From contig JBBMOA010000006.1 in assembly GCA_037954235.1 (NCBI GenBank), positions 29,069,041 to 29,133,040 of the forward strand: 64,000 nucleotides of DNA, in the 5' to 3' direction. Of this stretch, positions 40,999-54,300 are shown in pieces. Made by a program: the position numbers and the translations under genes. The notes under the pieces were generated by a model, which saw only the letters and a program-made list of their open reading frames with translations, was not told the origin of the DNA and did no database searches. This stretch comes from Aulostomus chinensis (taxonomy: Eukaryota; Chordata; Actinopteri; Syngnathiformes; Aulostomidae). Position 1 is the stretch's first letter. The number at the start of each line of letters is the position of its first letter.

Positions 40999-43900
40999 GT
41001 AATTCCTCTCATCATAGCCTCCCACGTCAGATTTCTGCACAGCCTGAATGATGATGATGATGAACTCAGAACACACCAGCGTCCTTCGCTGCAGCCTTTG
41101 TACCATCAGAGAACAATGCATGCTGCATTATCATTATTATTGTTGTTATTATCATTATTATTATTATTATTGTTGTTTAAAAAATCTCAAACTGGCGTTA
41201 AAAACAAATAGTGAAAGAAGTGTTTTAACTTGGCTGTTGATCAGAATTCTGAGTCAGTATTTCAGAATATACCATCCTAACACATCTGCTGTTTGTTGCG
41301 TGTCAGTTGTTGAATCAAATCCCTGTTCAAATAAACCTGGAACATTTTGGTGTTGAAGATCAGGGAAGGGTTCCATCCACGTGTGGAACCTTAACAGCAG
41401 GAGGGCGGAACGGATTCTAGAAGGTCATGCTGGTAGCTCTGTCCTCTGGGTGAGCACCCTCCGGGGGAGAGAGACCCTCATCAGGTCAGTGTGGACCTTT
41501 CTGTTCTGTCTGGTACGGCGTCTTGGCTTTAGCTTTCAACTAAAACTTACTTGCATTGCTATTTTTCCTCATCTTGCGGTACAGTCAGGGGCGGGACATG
41601 CAGGTCTGTCTGTGGGATCTGAGCCAAGGTCGGAGTGAGGTGGTGGACTCGGTGCGGACCGGCAGTGCTGGATTCTGTCAGTGCTCCCTGCTGGAGACAA
41701 GTCCTACGACCTGCTTGCTTGCCTTCGCAGGACAACAGACGGAGGAGGTCAGACATCCGGGGCAGAGTGTATTTCTAGTCTGATGAACCAGGTTGAACCT
41801 GGCCTCTCATCCAGTGCATACTGGGAAAGGCTGCAGCCCCTCCCACCATTTAAAGGACATGTGGCTGCTGGCTTTCTCTCGTGTTTTGATCATTTTATAA
41901 CTGATTTTAAAATCCAGTTCTCTCATAATGCGAAGATTTTACATGCAAATTGTTGGAAATTGCATTTCAGGCTACAGCATTTTAGTGGTTAATCTTGAGT
42001 CCCAGGTGATTCATTGCTTGTAATAACTGTCTTTCGCTTCAACATCCCCAAAGTTCAGTTAACGATCATACATGACAAAGAAACAACACACTCTAACATC
42101 CAAGGAACTGCAAGCTCACAATATTTGCATACCTGCTTGCAAAATGAGTCACAGTCCGGCCACAAGATCACTTCATTTGGACCAGTGTCAACCAGCACAT
42201 GTTGTTCTGTGTTCAGCAGGAGGAAACGTCTCTTAATTTATGGGCAGGTCGGACGTGGGCTGGTTAATTTGATTACACAGGCTGACTTATGTAGAGAAAA
42301 ATGCCAACCTGTATGAACCTGAGCCGACTTGCTGTTGCTGGCTTGCTTGACGGCTTCAACACATATTTGTTGCATTTATTCAAACAATATTTTCATCGCC
42401 GAATGTGTCACGAGCCCGTCTGGCATGTGAGCGTTTGCAGAAGGATGTGTCAGACATCATCCTTAACAAAGGAGGCCTCACGTCATGATTTGGAGCGCAC
42501 ATGAGAAATGTTGAGGGATTTAGGCCACAGACAGGAGCTGAGTTAACGTTTAAGCGCGCAGCCAAATGCAGGATAGGTAAAAACCCTTGTTTTTCACCAG
42601 CCAAAAAGACGCAGTGAACATGTACAGCCTCTTTGTGTTGCATATCACACATACGCGTTCACACATTGCGGTGGTGAGGCATGTTGATGATTTTATCCAA
42701 TTGTTTTGATTGGAATAAAAGGTTTTGCTTTGCTATGTACTGAGAGGAGAAGAAAGTGATGACAGATGTTTTTAAAAGAGCTTAGAACAATATGAACTTG
42801 GTTGTTTTGCATTTGAATCTATCATGAAGTCTTTCACGCTTTTCTGTACACAGTGATTTAGATGTCAGAATTTACCCAGTGCGCTTGAATGCATCATTGA
42901 GTAACTTGTTTATAGTCATCATGCATAATCAGGATAGTTTAGAAGTGGTGTGATTGCACCTCCCAGATGCAGAGGGTGTGATGTGTCCTGCAGGGTGGAA
43001 GAGCTTTAGTGCAGAGGGATGAGAAGTCAAGGTGCAGGTGTGTGTGACGCAGCGCACGAGCTCCAAGAATAGTACAAAGTTTGCACTGCTTGAGGTCTTT
43101 GATGACATCACACCACGTATGTTGCAACATTTTCCTTTCCCTCCAAGATTTAAACACCAAACTGATATTCCGCCTGCATTTGGTGATTGGCGGGTGTTAT
43201 TTTCTAACCCTGGCTCCAAAAGTGATAGTTGCAAAGATATTAAGTGCAACTTGATAGTGTCTGACAAAAAAGCTGTTTATTTATTGTTCTTTGACGTCTG
43301 TGTTAAACTGAGGACTCTCTAGCCTGATTACATGAAGTTCTGGAATAAAATCAGGGTTCTGTCTGCCTTGCACTCCTCACTTAGAGGCCTTGAGGGCTTT
43401 CTGAATAGCCAGTGATGGGGAGAGGGCAGCCAGTGATTCAGACATCTTTTATTGCCTCCAGATTCATGTTACTTGCTCTGCTGTAGAGGAGCCACACTTG
43501 AAAGGGATAGAATAGTCACCTGATCCAGCCAAACGTGCCTCCGCTAACCCTCGTCCAGCAGGCCAGGCAGCAGGGCGCCTGTGACTCCCAGCACCTCAAT
43601 AATGCCATTGTGCCAACAGACAGAAACGCACACACATCCAGACAAAGTCCACCGAAACAGGAGGCCACAGATGATCCCTCCTCCTGTCTGTTGCTCCCTT
43701 CTGTTCCACAGACAAAACTGGCAAAGATGCGCATCATGAATGCACAAATAAAACATATAAATTCTCGAAAACCCATATACATGTTGTTGGTAAAGAGTGT
43801 GTTCACGCTGGCGAGTTTTAGAGCCTCAGGCATTATGATGGTAGGTGAATATTGAGATATGTAACCATGAAAACGTTTTTCTCAGCCATTTCAGGTGGTT

Positions 43901-46663
43901 TTACTGTTTATTAATCACAGTGCTGCTCCTGCCAGCAGATTGCCACCATGACAGAAACATTAATTAATAGCGTGGGTGTTTTATTTATGGGCAGTGTGAT
44001 GCCACACAAGAGCAGCACATCACCCCAGGCACAGAGAAGTCCTTAAAGCCTCTTTGTCAGGCACGCAGAGGTAAACAAGCAGGGACAGATGGAGCTGAGT
44101 GCCAAAATACAGAAGGGGTGCTTAACTGAGGGAGGGGGGCTAATGAGGATGAATATGTGAATCATCAGCACGGAGGAAGTCGTACGAATGAGTATTTGTA
44201 TTGATATGGGTACACACACACACACACACACACGGCTTCATTAGGATGTGTATTTTATTAGAATCAGCGCCAATGTGTGTAGGAAAACGCTGGTGGTGTC
44301 AGAGGCTTGGCCTTCAGTCGGATTTATTATAGACAGTGGTGGCGGCGGCTGATGGATGGTACTGCACCGCCAGTCAGGGGCACGCAGTGACAGACAGCTG
44401 TGGTATTGTTTGGTATTTCAGGCAATCGAATGAAAAGACTTGGAGACGGACTGTAGATGTACATACAACTGTGGCCCTAAATGCATCAATGCTCTGGGAC
44501 GTTAACGGCACACTTCTAAATAAACGAAACGCTGGGCCGCAACCTAAATAAAAGCCCAATGTACGTTTGAAGTAAAAAGCGGGTCAGTAAAGCATAAAAA
44601 CTGGAACCATGGAAACAGCCTGACTGTGTGTGAAGGTGACACAATCCACATACCAGGGCCCCTAAAGCTCACAAATCAGTAGCTTATATCTTGTTTGTTT
44701 AATCTGTAGGAAAACAAGCTGTAAAAATGACAAGTTGTGGTTTTACTGGCGACTATATGTGCTTTTTTGGGAGGGGGGGGGCTAAATTTAACGAGAGCTT
44801 GGACAAATGACCTAAACTAAAGCAAACTTAAGTAGATTTCCGCCCAGAATGATGTAATTAAGTATGCAAGCTACATGCTAGCAACGATTACACCAAGAGC
44901 TGCAGGAGGATGTGAGCTCGATGTGTCTTGTGTTTTTTGCAGATCAAGATTATTGAGCTGCCCAGTAAGACCCCAGTGTGCACCCTGGTCCCTGAGGCCA
45001 AGCTGGGGATGGTCATGTGTGTCAAACTGTGGCAGGTAAGGCGCCCCCCCCCCCCCCCCCCCCAACTTGTGTAATGAGTTCACCCCTGCAGCCTTTATCA
45101 GGAGCAGCACATCCTCCACCTCCTCATGCCTCCTCATTTAATGGTACATTTTCTTTGCTTTATTCTGATTGGCCAGAAACCCATAACAGAAAAGTCAACA
45201 AAAATGCACATGCGTGACGCAGCCTGTGATTTACAGCCTTGCAGCTCGTCCCGGACCATTTTTCCAAGCGTTTCTTCTCAGCTGGCAGAGAGTCCCAACA
45301 CTGTAATTAGAGCGTTTGGAATGGCCGGGGGTTCACAGCCATATATCAGCCCGCAGCTGTAATACAATCTAACGCAAGCAACAAGTTTGCTCTCTGTTTT
45401 GTAAATGAATGAGCCCCTGTAATTATTTTCATGGTTAATTATTAAATGGTTGAGATCGTTGCTTTGGTCGGGACAGAGCTGACTGTTTTAGGCTCTTGTA
45501 AGGATAAGCTGTAAATCAGAACATGCATACTTTTCTTATCCAGCATTCTTTATCGTAAACACTTGAATAAGTCAAGCAGAATATTATTATGGAGACATGC
45601 TGCAGGATTGGTTGGCTCACGCTGACACGGTGTCTTTGATTTCAGTTACACCCACCTTTCATCATCTGATTTATGAACTAATGCTGGGACTGTGTTGAGT
45701 GCCAGGAAACATAATGATCAATTATATCATTATAAATTATACAATATCAGTGTTACACAGTGCAGGCAGCCGTCCGACTTCAAAGCTCCACGTCCCAGGT
45801 GACTCGGAACCATTTCAGCCTGATTCCTTTCTAGGCTGATGGATTTTCATTTGTGAAGCTGACTCGGGAAAAGATTAAAAATCCACAGTGTGTGTGTGTA
45901 CAATATTGAGTGTGTTTGTGTGTAGGGCTTCAGTCTCTGGCTACCTTCAACTCTTACACACACACACACACCTGCCAGGTGTGCTCATGCTGTTTCCTAA
46001 ACCGTACACAGCAGGAGGCTAAACTGTCACAGTCCTGCTCTCGCTCTCTTCAGCTTCTGTCTGCAGTGGCTGCAGCTTTAACAGGCGTTCAGTCGTGAGT
46101 CGGGAGACCCTGCAGTAGACGCAGGTATTTATCAGCTCCGATGTGCGTTGATGGAAACAAAGAACCCAGACTCATGGTGACTTGCCGCCACCCAGTTATA
46201 ACAAGCATCAGAGCTTCACAATCAACAATACGTAGAATGGAGGCAGTGACAGTTTGTCACCTCCACTTGTGATTTCTGTCACTTTTTTTTTTTTTTTTTA
46301 ATTTCAACCAGAAATTCAACTCGCCTGCTTTCAGGCAGCACTTTAACACCGATCACTCAGGGCTGACTGATGAACCAACTGCAGCAAAAGATATAAAACA
46401 GGAACCACAGGATACTGTCACTGCCCTCCATGATGCTTTCTACCAGAGCACACGAGCCAGAGAGGAACCTGGGGCTTCGCTCCTGGTCCCTGGAACCTCA
46501 GGTTCCAGGCTGCTGTTCTTTTACCTTTGCCTCCTGCTGCACTGACTGCTGGAGGGATGTTGAATCGGATGCACCAGGAGGTTGCAATGGCAACAGGTCA
46601 GCTGCTTTATGGGGGGGGGGGGTACCTGCATGTACAGGTATGTGCTGTGACAGAGGGGTTGCA

Positions 46664-46694
<31 letters not shown>

Positions 46695-48336
46695 CAAGAG
46701 CAAGAAAAAGCCAACACGTATCTCCTGTCTCTCTCTCTCTTCTCTCTTCCCTCTGCCCTTCCCAACCATGGGAGGAGAAGTGATTAGCCGCCATTATTTC
46801 TTCAACAGACTTGCCAACAGATTTATTGTCTGCCTTTAAGCTCCTCTCAGTTGGAGTTTATGGAAAAGATTAAATGCAGTGTTAAACTACCCTTTCTTCT
46901 CCATTCAGCTTCCCACCGGTAAAATCCCACCCGGCTCTCAGTTCAAACCCTGCGCTTTGTCTACAAGCAGGCTGAGGTTACTGTCTGAGTCTCTGAATCT
47001 GATTGGCTGTGAAGCAGTGACCAGCGCAGGAGAGTGTGTCCACATGTGGGTTTGACTTTCGCATGGATGTAGGGCTCAGTCAGGGGCGCAGGAGTGATGT
47101 ATGATCTGCAAGGCTTTTAATGTGACCAGAGGCTGGCGGGGAAAAGGAAATGTTCCTATACAGATATCCATCACTCTCAGCTCATCACCTCGCTGCCTCG
47201 TGGCCATGACATCATAGTGGACCTGGACACAAAGCAGAGGAAATGATTGGTTCCTTATGTTGAAGCAGTAGCGGCCTGGGCCTGCGGTGGCCACATCAGT
47301 AAACAAGCTGATGGTCTTTTAGTCGTCAATGGTTTAGGATGGAAATACCACAGAAGGAAAAGCTGTAGGAGTGTTTTCTTCATTAACCGTTAATACGAGA
47401 GCTCACACACATTTCTGTCTGGTTACCCATCCTCGGCTGGTGGAGGACGCACGTGTGTTATTGTGATGAAGTATTTTTAAATTAAACTCTGTTTTGACAT
47501 CATTTTAACAGTAAACTGACAGAAGCAGTGGGAGCTTTTCGCGCTGCCTTCAGGTTCTAAAAACTAACTCAGAATTCTCAGCACAGACAACATACCAGAA
47601 GTGCAAAGAAGAGGATGTTGTTTCAGGAGGTTCGGAGAGGCAAACACAAGGTTCTGAACCGCTGCTACTCACTCGGGAAGTTTCACTAGATGTTAGCAAA
47701 CACATTTTTTGTACACATACAACTGCTGAGGCTCCAGATTGACAGTCTCAGTAATGAGAGAAGCATGAAATCATCAATTTTATTTATATAGCATGGAATC
47801 CCACAAATTTTAAATGATGGCACTTTCCTAATAAGCAAGTGTAGAACTGTGCTCTGAAATTTAAATTGATTTAAAGAAAGCAAGCACTTGGCTTCAGTGG
47901 CCACAAAAGACTGCAAAGAATGTCTCTGGAGGAAAGCTGTTTTTTCCCTCTTTCTAAATTTTTTTTTCCATTTCTTCCCTTCTGCTGTTTCCTTGTTAAA
48001 CCAGTTCTACCTGCACTCCTCTGCTCGTGTTCATATTAACACGCATTTTGGTGTCTTAGCATCCGTGTCATCAGCAGATGCTGCTGCTGCTGCTCTGAAA
48101 AACCACACAATGCTGCTTCAGTGAAACTGCCGGGAACTAAAACTATAATATTTGTAGAAAAAATAGTGTTGTCAGTTACTTTTATCTTCTGTGTTTGATT
48201 TTATATCAGATTTAATTTGCGCAATTAATCTCATTACCATTTATTGCATTCAGAATTGAAGAGTCCGCACCAGCGCGCACTCGGTGTGTTTACTCTCCTG
48301 CAACTTGCTTTGTGCGAATAAACAGCAGTGTGTGTC

Positions 48337-48367
<31 letters not shown>

Positions 48368-51300
48368 CCACTCGCTGCATAATTACTCCATCACTTCCTG
48401 AGAGCCTCCCTGCTGGTCAGAGATGCATGACTGTGGTATCTGGTGCCAACCTCACCTCCTCTGGCCCTGCACAGCTCCTCCATTAGCATGAGCTGGAGCT
48501 GCTGCACTGACCACAGCAGCCCACACCGCTGAGCTCTGCTCTTACATGGCTGCGTGATGAGCTGAGCATGAGCCTGGTGTGTTTGAAGCTTCTGATGTGA
48601 ACTGATGCGCTATTAACATCATTTGAAAATAATATCACGTGATGTTTAAGCTCTTAAATATATTCACAAGAATTTTGAGTCCAGTTGTACATTAGCCTCA
48701 AAGCTTTGAACGGCTAGGTAGGGTGGTTGAAAAATGCATTCTGACTTGAGCAGATGAGTGTGCACACTCGTGCTTCGTCTGGTGAAAAAAACCCTGATTT
48801 GAGAACAAAAACATCTTGTATGTCTCAGCTGATTAATCCAAAGCCTCTGAGCCAAACTCGTGGCAAACTCCTCGTTTTTGTGACTTAAGACGTTGATCCG
48901 TCTACGGTCCTGATGCGTTCGCGAGCGCTGGAGTGACCAAGTTCGTGTTCCATTAACTGTTGTCTGAAAGTTGAAACATGATTGAATGCCTGAAATGTGG
49001 TAAATGCTTGAAACGATGACTTTTCCGATCTCGTCAAGTGTATTGAAAAGCATAAGATGTGCAAAATGTAGTAAAATGTCCGTGATGTGACGGTAGCCAG
49101 ACATTTTATTGTAGTACATTTTTAGTACAACATCTATTTAGTAACTGCTGGTGGAGATCGACTCTGTGTGGTGGATGGATGTACTCGTCTCAGCTGGTCG
49201 GCCGGATCCATCTCTTCCTCGTCATCTCGTGGTTACGGGAAGCTATGTGAGGCGCAGCAACACAATATACAGTGATACTGTGTCTCCTTCTGTTTCAGCA
49301 GCAGGGCGTGTCAGAGTCTGTCTTCTTTTAGAAAAAAAAAAGAAATGTAGTTTGAACAAAAGTCTAGAAAAGCAGCCGCCAGTGTTCTTTCCTTTGGCCG
49401 TATTGATCACCTCATCAGTACTTGGTAGTTGTGCAAATGCAAAAAAGTGCTTCAGCCAAACTTATTTCTTTTGTATTCCTTTTGGAATGTAGGCCATTGG
49501 TGAAGAATCAGTGTTTCTGAAATCTTTTTCTGTCGACAGGAGGTCGCTCAGTGAGTTTCCCTAGATCCCAGTCGCTCAGCTCAGCCTGCCTCCACCTCTC
49601 GACAGGGACGTATAGCTGGAATAGTGAACATCAGTCATGACATTTACAAGATCTATTATGTTTCTTGCTGGTACATTTTCAAAAACAAGTGCACAGGAAT
49701 ATTCCCATCAGTGGAGCAGGTTAACTCTCGTCCTGTAGTTGCCACTCTGGAGGAGACGGCTGCTCCGTCACTCTGGGCCGGTCCTGCCTCTCCCGCCAGC
49801 TACCATCCATCTGTCTTTCCAGCTGCTGTGCAGTGATGAATCTCCTTCCAGAGCCCCAGCCCCACTCCGGCAGAGAGCCCTCTTGTAGAAAGGCCTGTGC
49901 AGGATATAATGAATTAGGTGTCTACCCAGGGTTCCCTGACCTCTGACCCATGACATCATCAATCAAGGAGGTCCTACACTTAAGTGAAACGGTGGGCCCC
50001 AAGCCTGGAACGCTTAGCCCAGGCCCTGCCGGCAAGCAGGGGCCACTGATTTTCACTTGTTTTTATTTGTTTTCATAAACCCTTAGTGTTCGTCCTCGCT
50101 GATGTGTTTGGAAGGACTACATGAGTCCGTCTATGATTTGTTTAAAGCGGCAAGAAGTGAAATATATGGCGTTAAGTGAGAAGAGGACTTGAAGACGGAT
50201 GAAAAAATGGCCGCCTCGGCCCCCTCGCACATATGGAAAAAATTTCCTTCTGTGCTTTGGTTGGTATTTTAATGAAAAGGCACAAATCTGTGCAGCGCTG
50301 GAGTCGTCCTGCTAGCAGGTTCTGTGCTGTACTGTCGCTGTGGGCAGAGGTGACATGGGAGGGGTCCCGAGGTGGAGAGCTTTCGAGGTGTACTCCTCCA
50401 CACTTTGTCATGGGATTTTGGGAATGCCTCATTCCGTCTTTGTATCTGTTTATTCTCCTTCCCTCCTCCGGCCCCCCCCACCCACTCCAGCTGTGCAGAG
50501 ACACATGAAGCAGTTTTTATCAACTCACCTGTGTGTTCTCTTTCACTGAAGTGATTTACAAGCTCACCGTGCAGCTTTGTGCCCGTCCCATCACACACAC
50601 TCGTCTCAGCGAGGTTATCACCGACTGCCAGCTGCACACACTTCTATCATTTCTTTGAAAAAAACAACAACATTTTCTGAAGGCTCTCCCTGCTCTTGTG
50701 CTTTGAGTTCTGGCACTGTTCCTTTGTTCTGCTTGTTCTGTATAAAGAAATACATACATAGATATCTAACCACCGAAGTTTGCTTTCGCTCTGGTCAGAT
50801 GATGATTTGAAGATTTACGCTGATGGCTTCACCAGTTGTAAACATTGCGGCTGGAATGTCCGAGTGTGACGCGGGGAGGAAGCGAAGCTATTGTGTGTAT
50901 TTGCGTGTGTGTGCGCGCTTTAGTTTGCTTTTATACATGAGTTTGTAAATGTTGCTGCTGATGTGTTTTTCAGTTTTTACCCTGCAGTATTGATTAGTAC
51001 TCTGACTGTTAGCAGGATGCTACAAAGCCTACTGGAGCAGGAGTAAAGGCTCTGAGTTCTGCGTCTTCATTCATTTCTCTACAAGTGTCTCATGGACCTT
51101 GTCAGAAGTTTGCTCTGCTCCAGCGCTGCCCTGGTGTGGCTGGGCTGGAGTCAGTCAGTCTGTGCAGTCATACAAGATATTGTTGTTAGGACTATTTACT
51201 TAATTTAAAAGTATTATTTTGAACACACTGAAGGATGAAGTATAAAAATGTGTCCACCAAACCGTTAGCGATGTGAAAGGTCACCACCTCCTCCGAGGCA

Positions 51301-54300
51301 CCAGGTCTCTTTCTCATCGTGTGGGAAAATAATTGTGAAACTGTTGCGTGTTCTTAGTGCGTCTGTGTTTGAGATGTCAGGAGGATTCAGTCGAGTGGCT
51401 GCTTCAATGTCCTCTGACCAACTTTGGAATGACTTTTTGTTCAAACTTGGACTCAAACTAGTTCTAGATGTCAGTCCGTGGTGGAAGAAGTACACAGTTC
51501 CCGAAGTCATGGTAGAAATACCCCTATAAAATACCACACGGGTATAAGTTTCCATCACAGTTCTGCTAAAGTAAATGTACAGAAGTATTTTATATTGAGT
51601 TAAGTTCAAATTTAAACTTTATACTCTACCTGATGTTGTGTGTTCCAGTGCTTGGGAAAGTTCATTCTTTGAACCTCGGACCTCTAAAGGTCACGATGAC
51701 GTTGTGCGTGTTCCGGTTGTGTTCTCCTAAATTCGGCAGGTTCCAAATGTAAAAGTACTTCATCTTGATCTCATGATACCACGTTTTCTATGCAAAATCT
51801 TCTAAGTGGCTGTGGGCACAGGTAAGTGTGGCGGAGTAAAAAGCACAATGTTCCCGTTGAAATGTTGCCGAGCTTCCCAAAGCAGAAATACTGAAAGTAC
51901 AGACATCACAACAGGACACTGACGAAGTTACCCTCCATCACTGCGATAAGCCGATGTTTGATAATTGTTAAAACTTCGTCACGCAGCTTTACCACCTACC
52001 TCTTCAATGTATTCTTCCTCCAAATGAAGAGTTTAATATCCTGCTTGTGAAACAATAATGAAGCTAACAGCTATTATCAGCATGCAAGGGCAGCAACAGA
52101 TCATACAATATTATTATAAAGATAACAATTTAATGGTTAATGGTGGCTATTAATTAATGATAATAAGAAATAATAGAAATAAACCAAGACCTATGAGGAA
52201 CCTCCACATATATTCATCAGTGCTGACATGGAGGCCAGTGGCTCAGTAATATAGATGAGGAGCAAAGTGAGGGGTGGTGTAATGGAGTGCTGGGAAGAGA
52301 GAGCAGCAGCTGACGAATGGAGCCTGCAGCGTCTCTCTGAGTGTCAGCAGGAGCTTCCAGGGAGATAACCTCTGCTCCGCCCAGCTTCCAGCACCGTGCA
52401 GCGGTTTCTGTGGTTTCCACTGTACAGCCCCCGTCGCTCACATGAGCATGGTGTCCTCTCTTATCATCTTCTCTCACTTTCAGCCAGACTCAGGACCTGG
52501 GCCTCTGCTGCTGGCTGGGTATGAGGACGGCTCCCTGTTGCTGTGGGACATAAGCCAGAGGTCCACACTCAGTCAAACCAAAGCCCACCCCGAGCCTGTC
52601 ATGTGCCTGACCTTTGACACTGAGCGTCTGAGGGGCGTATCGGGATCTTCGGAGAAGAAACTCTCTTCCTGGATGCTGGACGGACAGAACTTGCAGGTGA
52701 GTGGAGGACAGGCTGGAGGACACGAGATCATGCTCTTCCTTTTATTGGTTGATCGTTGGAACTTTGACTGTACCACTTGACAATGAGGGTACACTGATAG
52801 TTAATGCTTCGTTAGTGATGGCATGATTAATCTTTGATTAATTAATGCTCTTTTGACCCCTGAAATGAAAGTGGTCATGGTCACCCCAAAATCCCCCAAC
52901 TATTCCATCCATCTTTGCTGTAACCCTTAAAGTTGTGTGTATACATTTATATACACACACACACACATATATATTTTATATGTATGTGTGTGTAAATGTA
53001 TGTATACACATATATCTTTGTATATTGTATATATATCTACACACACATATATATGTATATATAGGTACACATATACACATAGACATATATATATACATAC
53101 TGTTCATATATATATACATACTGTTCATAAATATACACACATATGTGTTTGTATATTGTATATATACATTTATATCTACACACAAATATATGTATATATA
53201 GGTACACATATACACATAGACATATATATACATACTGTTCATATATATATACATACTGTTCATATATATACACACATATATATGTATATATAGGTACACA
53301 TATATACACAGACATATATATATATAAATACAGTTCATATATATACACACATATATGTGTTTGTATATTGTATATATACATTGATATCTACACACATATA
53401 TATGTATATATAGGTACACATATATACACAGACATATATACATACAGTTCATATATATACACACATGTGTGTGTATGTGTATATATACATTTCTATCTAC
53501 ACGCATAGACACACACACACACATATATATAGATATATATCTATATATATAGAGATAGATATATATCTATATATATATAGATAGATATCTATATAGATAG
53601 ATATCTATATAGATAGATATCTATATATACATATATATCTATATAGAAAGATATAGATATATATCTATATAGATATCTATCTATATCTATATAGATATAT
53701 CTATATAGATATATATAGATATCTATATATAGATATATATCTCTATAGATATATATAGATATATATCTATAGATATATATCTATATAGAGATATATATCT
53801 ATATAGATCTATATAGATATAGATCTATATCTATATATATCTATATATAGATATATATATCTATATCGATATATATCTATATATATAGATATCTATATAG
53901 AGATATATATAGATATCTATAGATATCTATATATCTATAGATATATATATCTATATAGATATATATCTATATATATAGATATCTTTCTATATATATAGAT
54001 ATCTATCTATCTATATATATAGATATATATATCTATATAGATATATATCTATATATATAGATATCTTTCTATATATAGATATCTATCTATCTATATATAT
54101 AGATATATATCTATATATATAATCTATATAGATATATATCTATATAGATATATATCTCAAACGTAGCATTTCACAAGTCTTATTAATGTACCCCAGTTGG
54201 TTCAACATTGCAACTGAGACAAAGGCGACGATGGGTCTCTTAGTCACGTTCTGCTCTGACCAGCTGCAGTCTCATTGGTCAGGGTTCTGTCATACCTGGC

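Noticed and set aside
47770..47815. Short segment TCAATTTTATTTATATAGCA, similar to a fish repeat head
   Set aside because: Only about 40 bp resemble the family (usually ATTTTATTTATATAGCGCC...), too little to call an element.
52976..53524. Long Tyr/Ile/Cys/His-rich open frames on both strands
   Set aside because: They are translations of the AT-rich minisatellite. Both strands and several frames stay open, which indicates repeat composition rather than coding.
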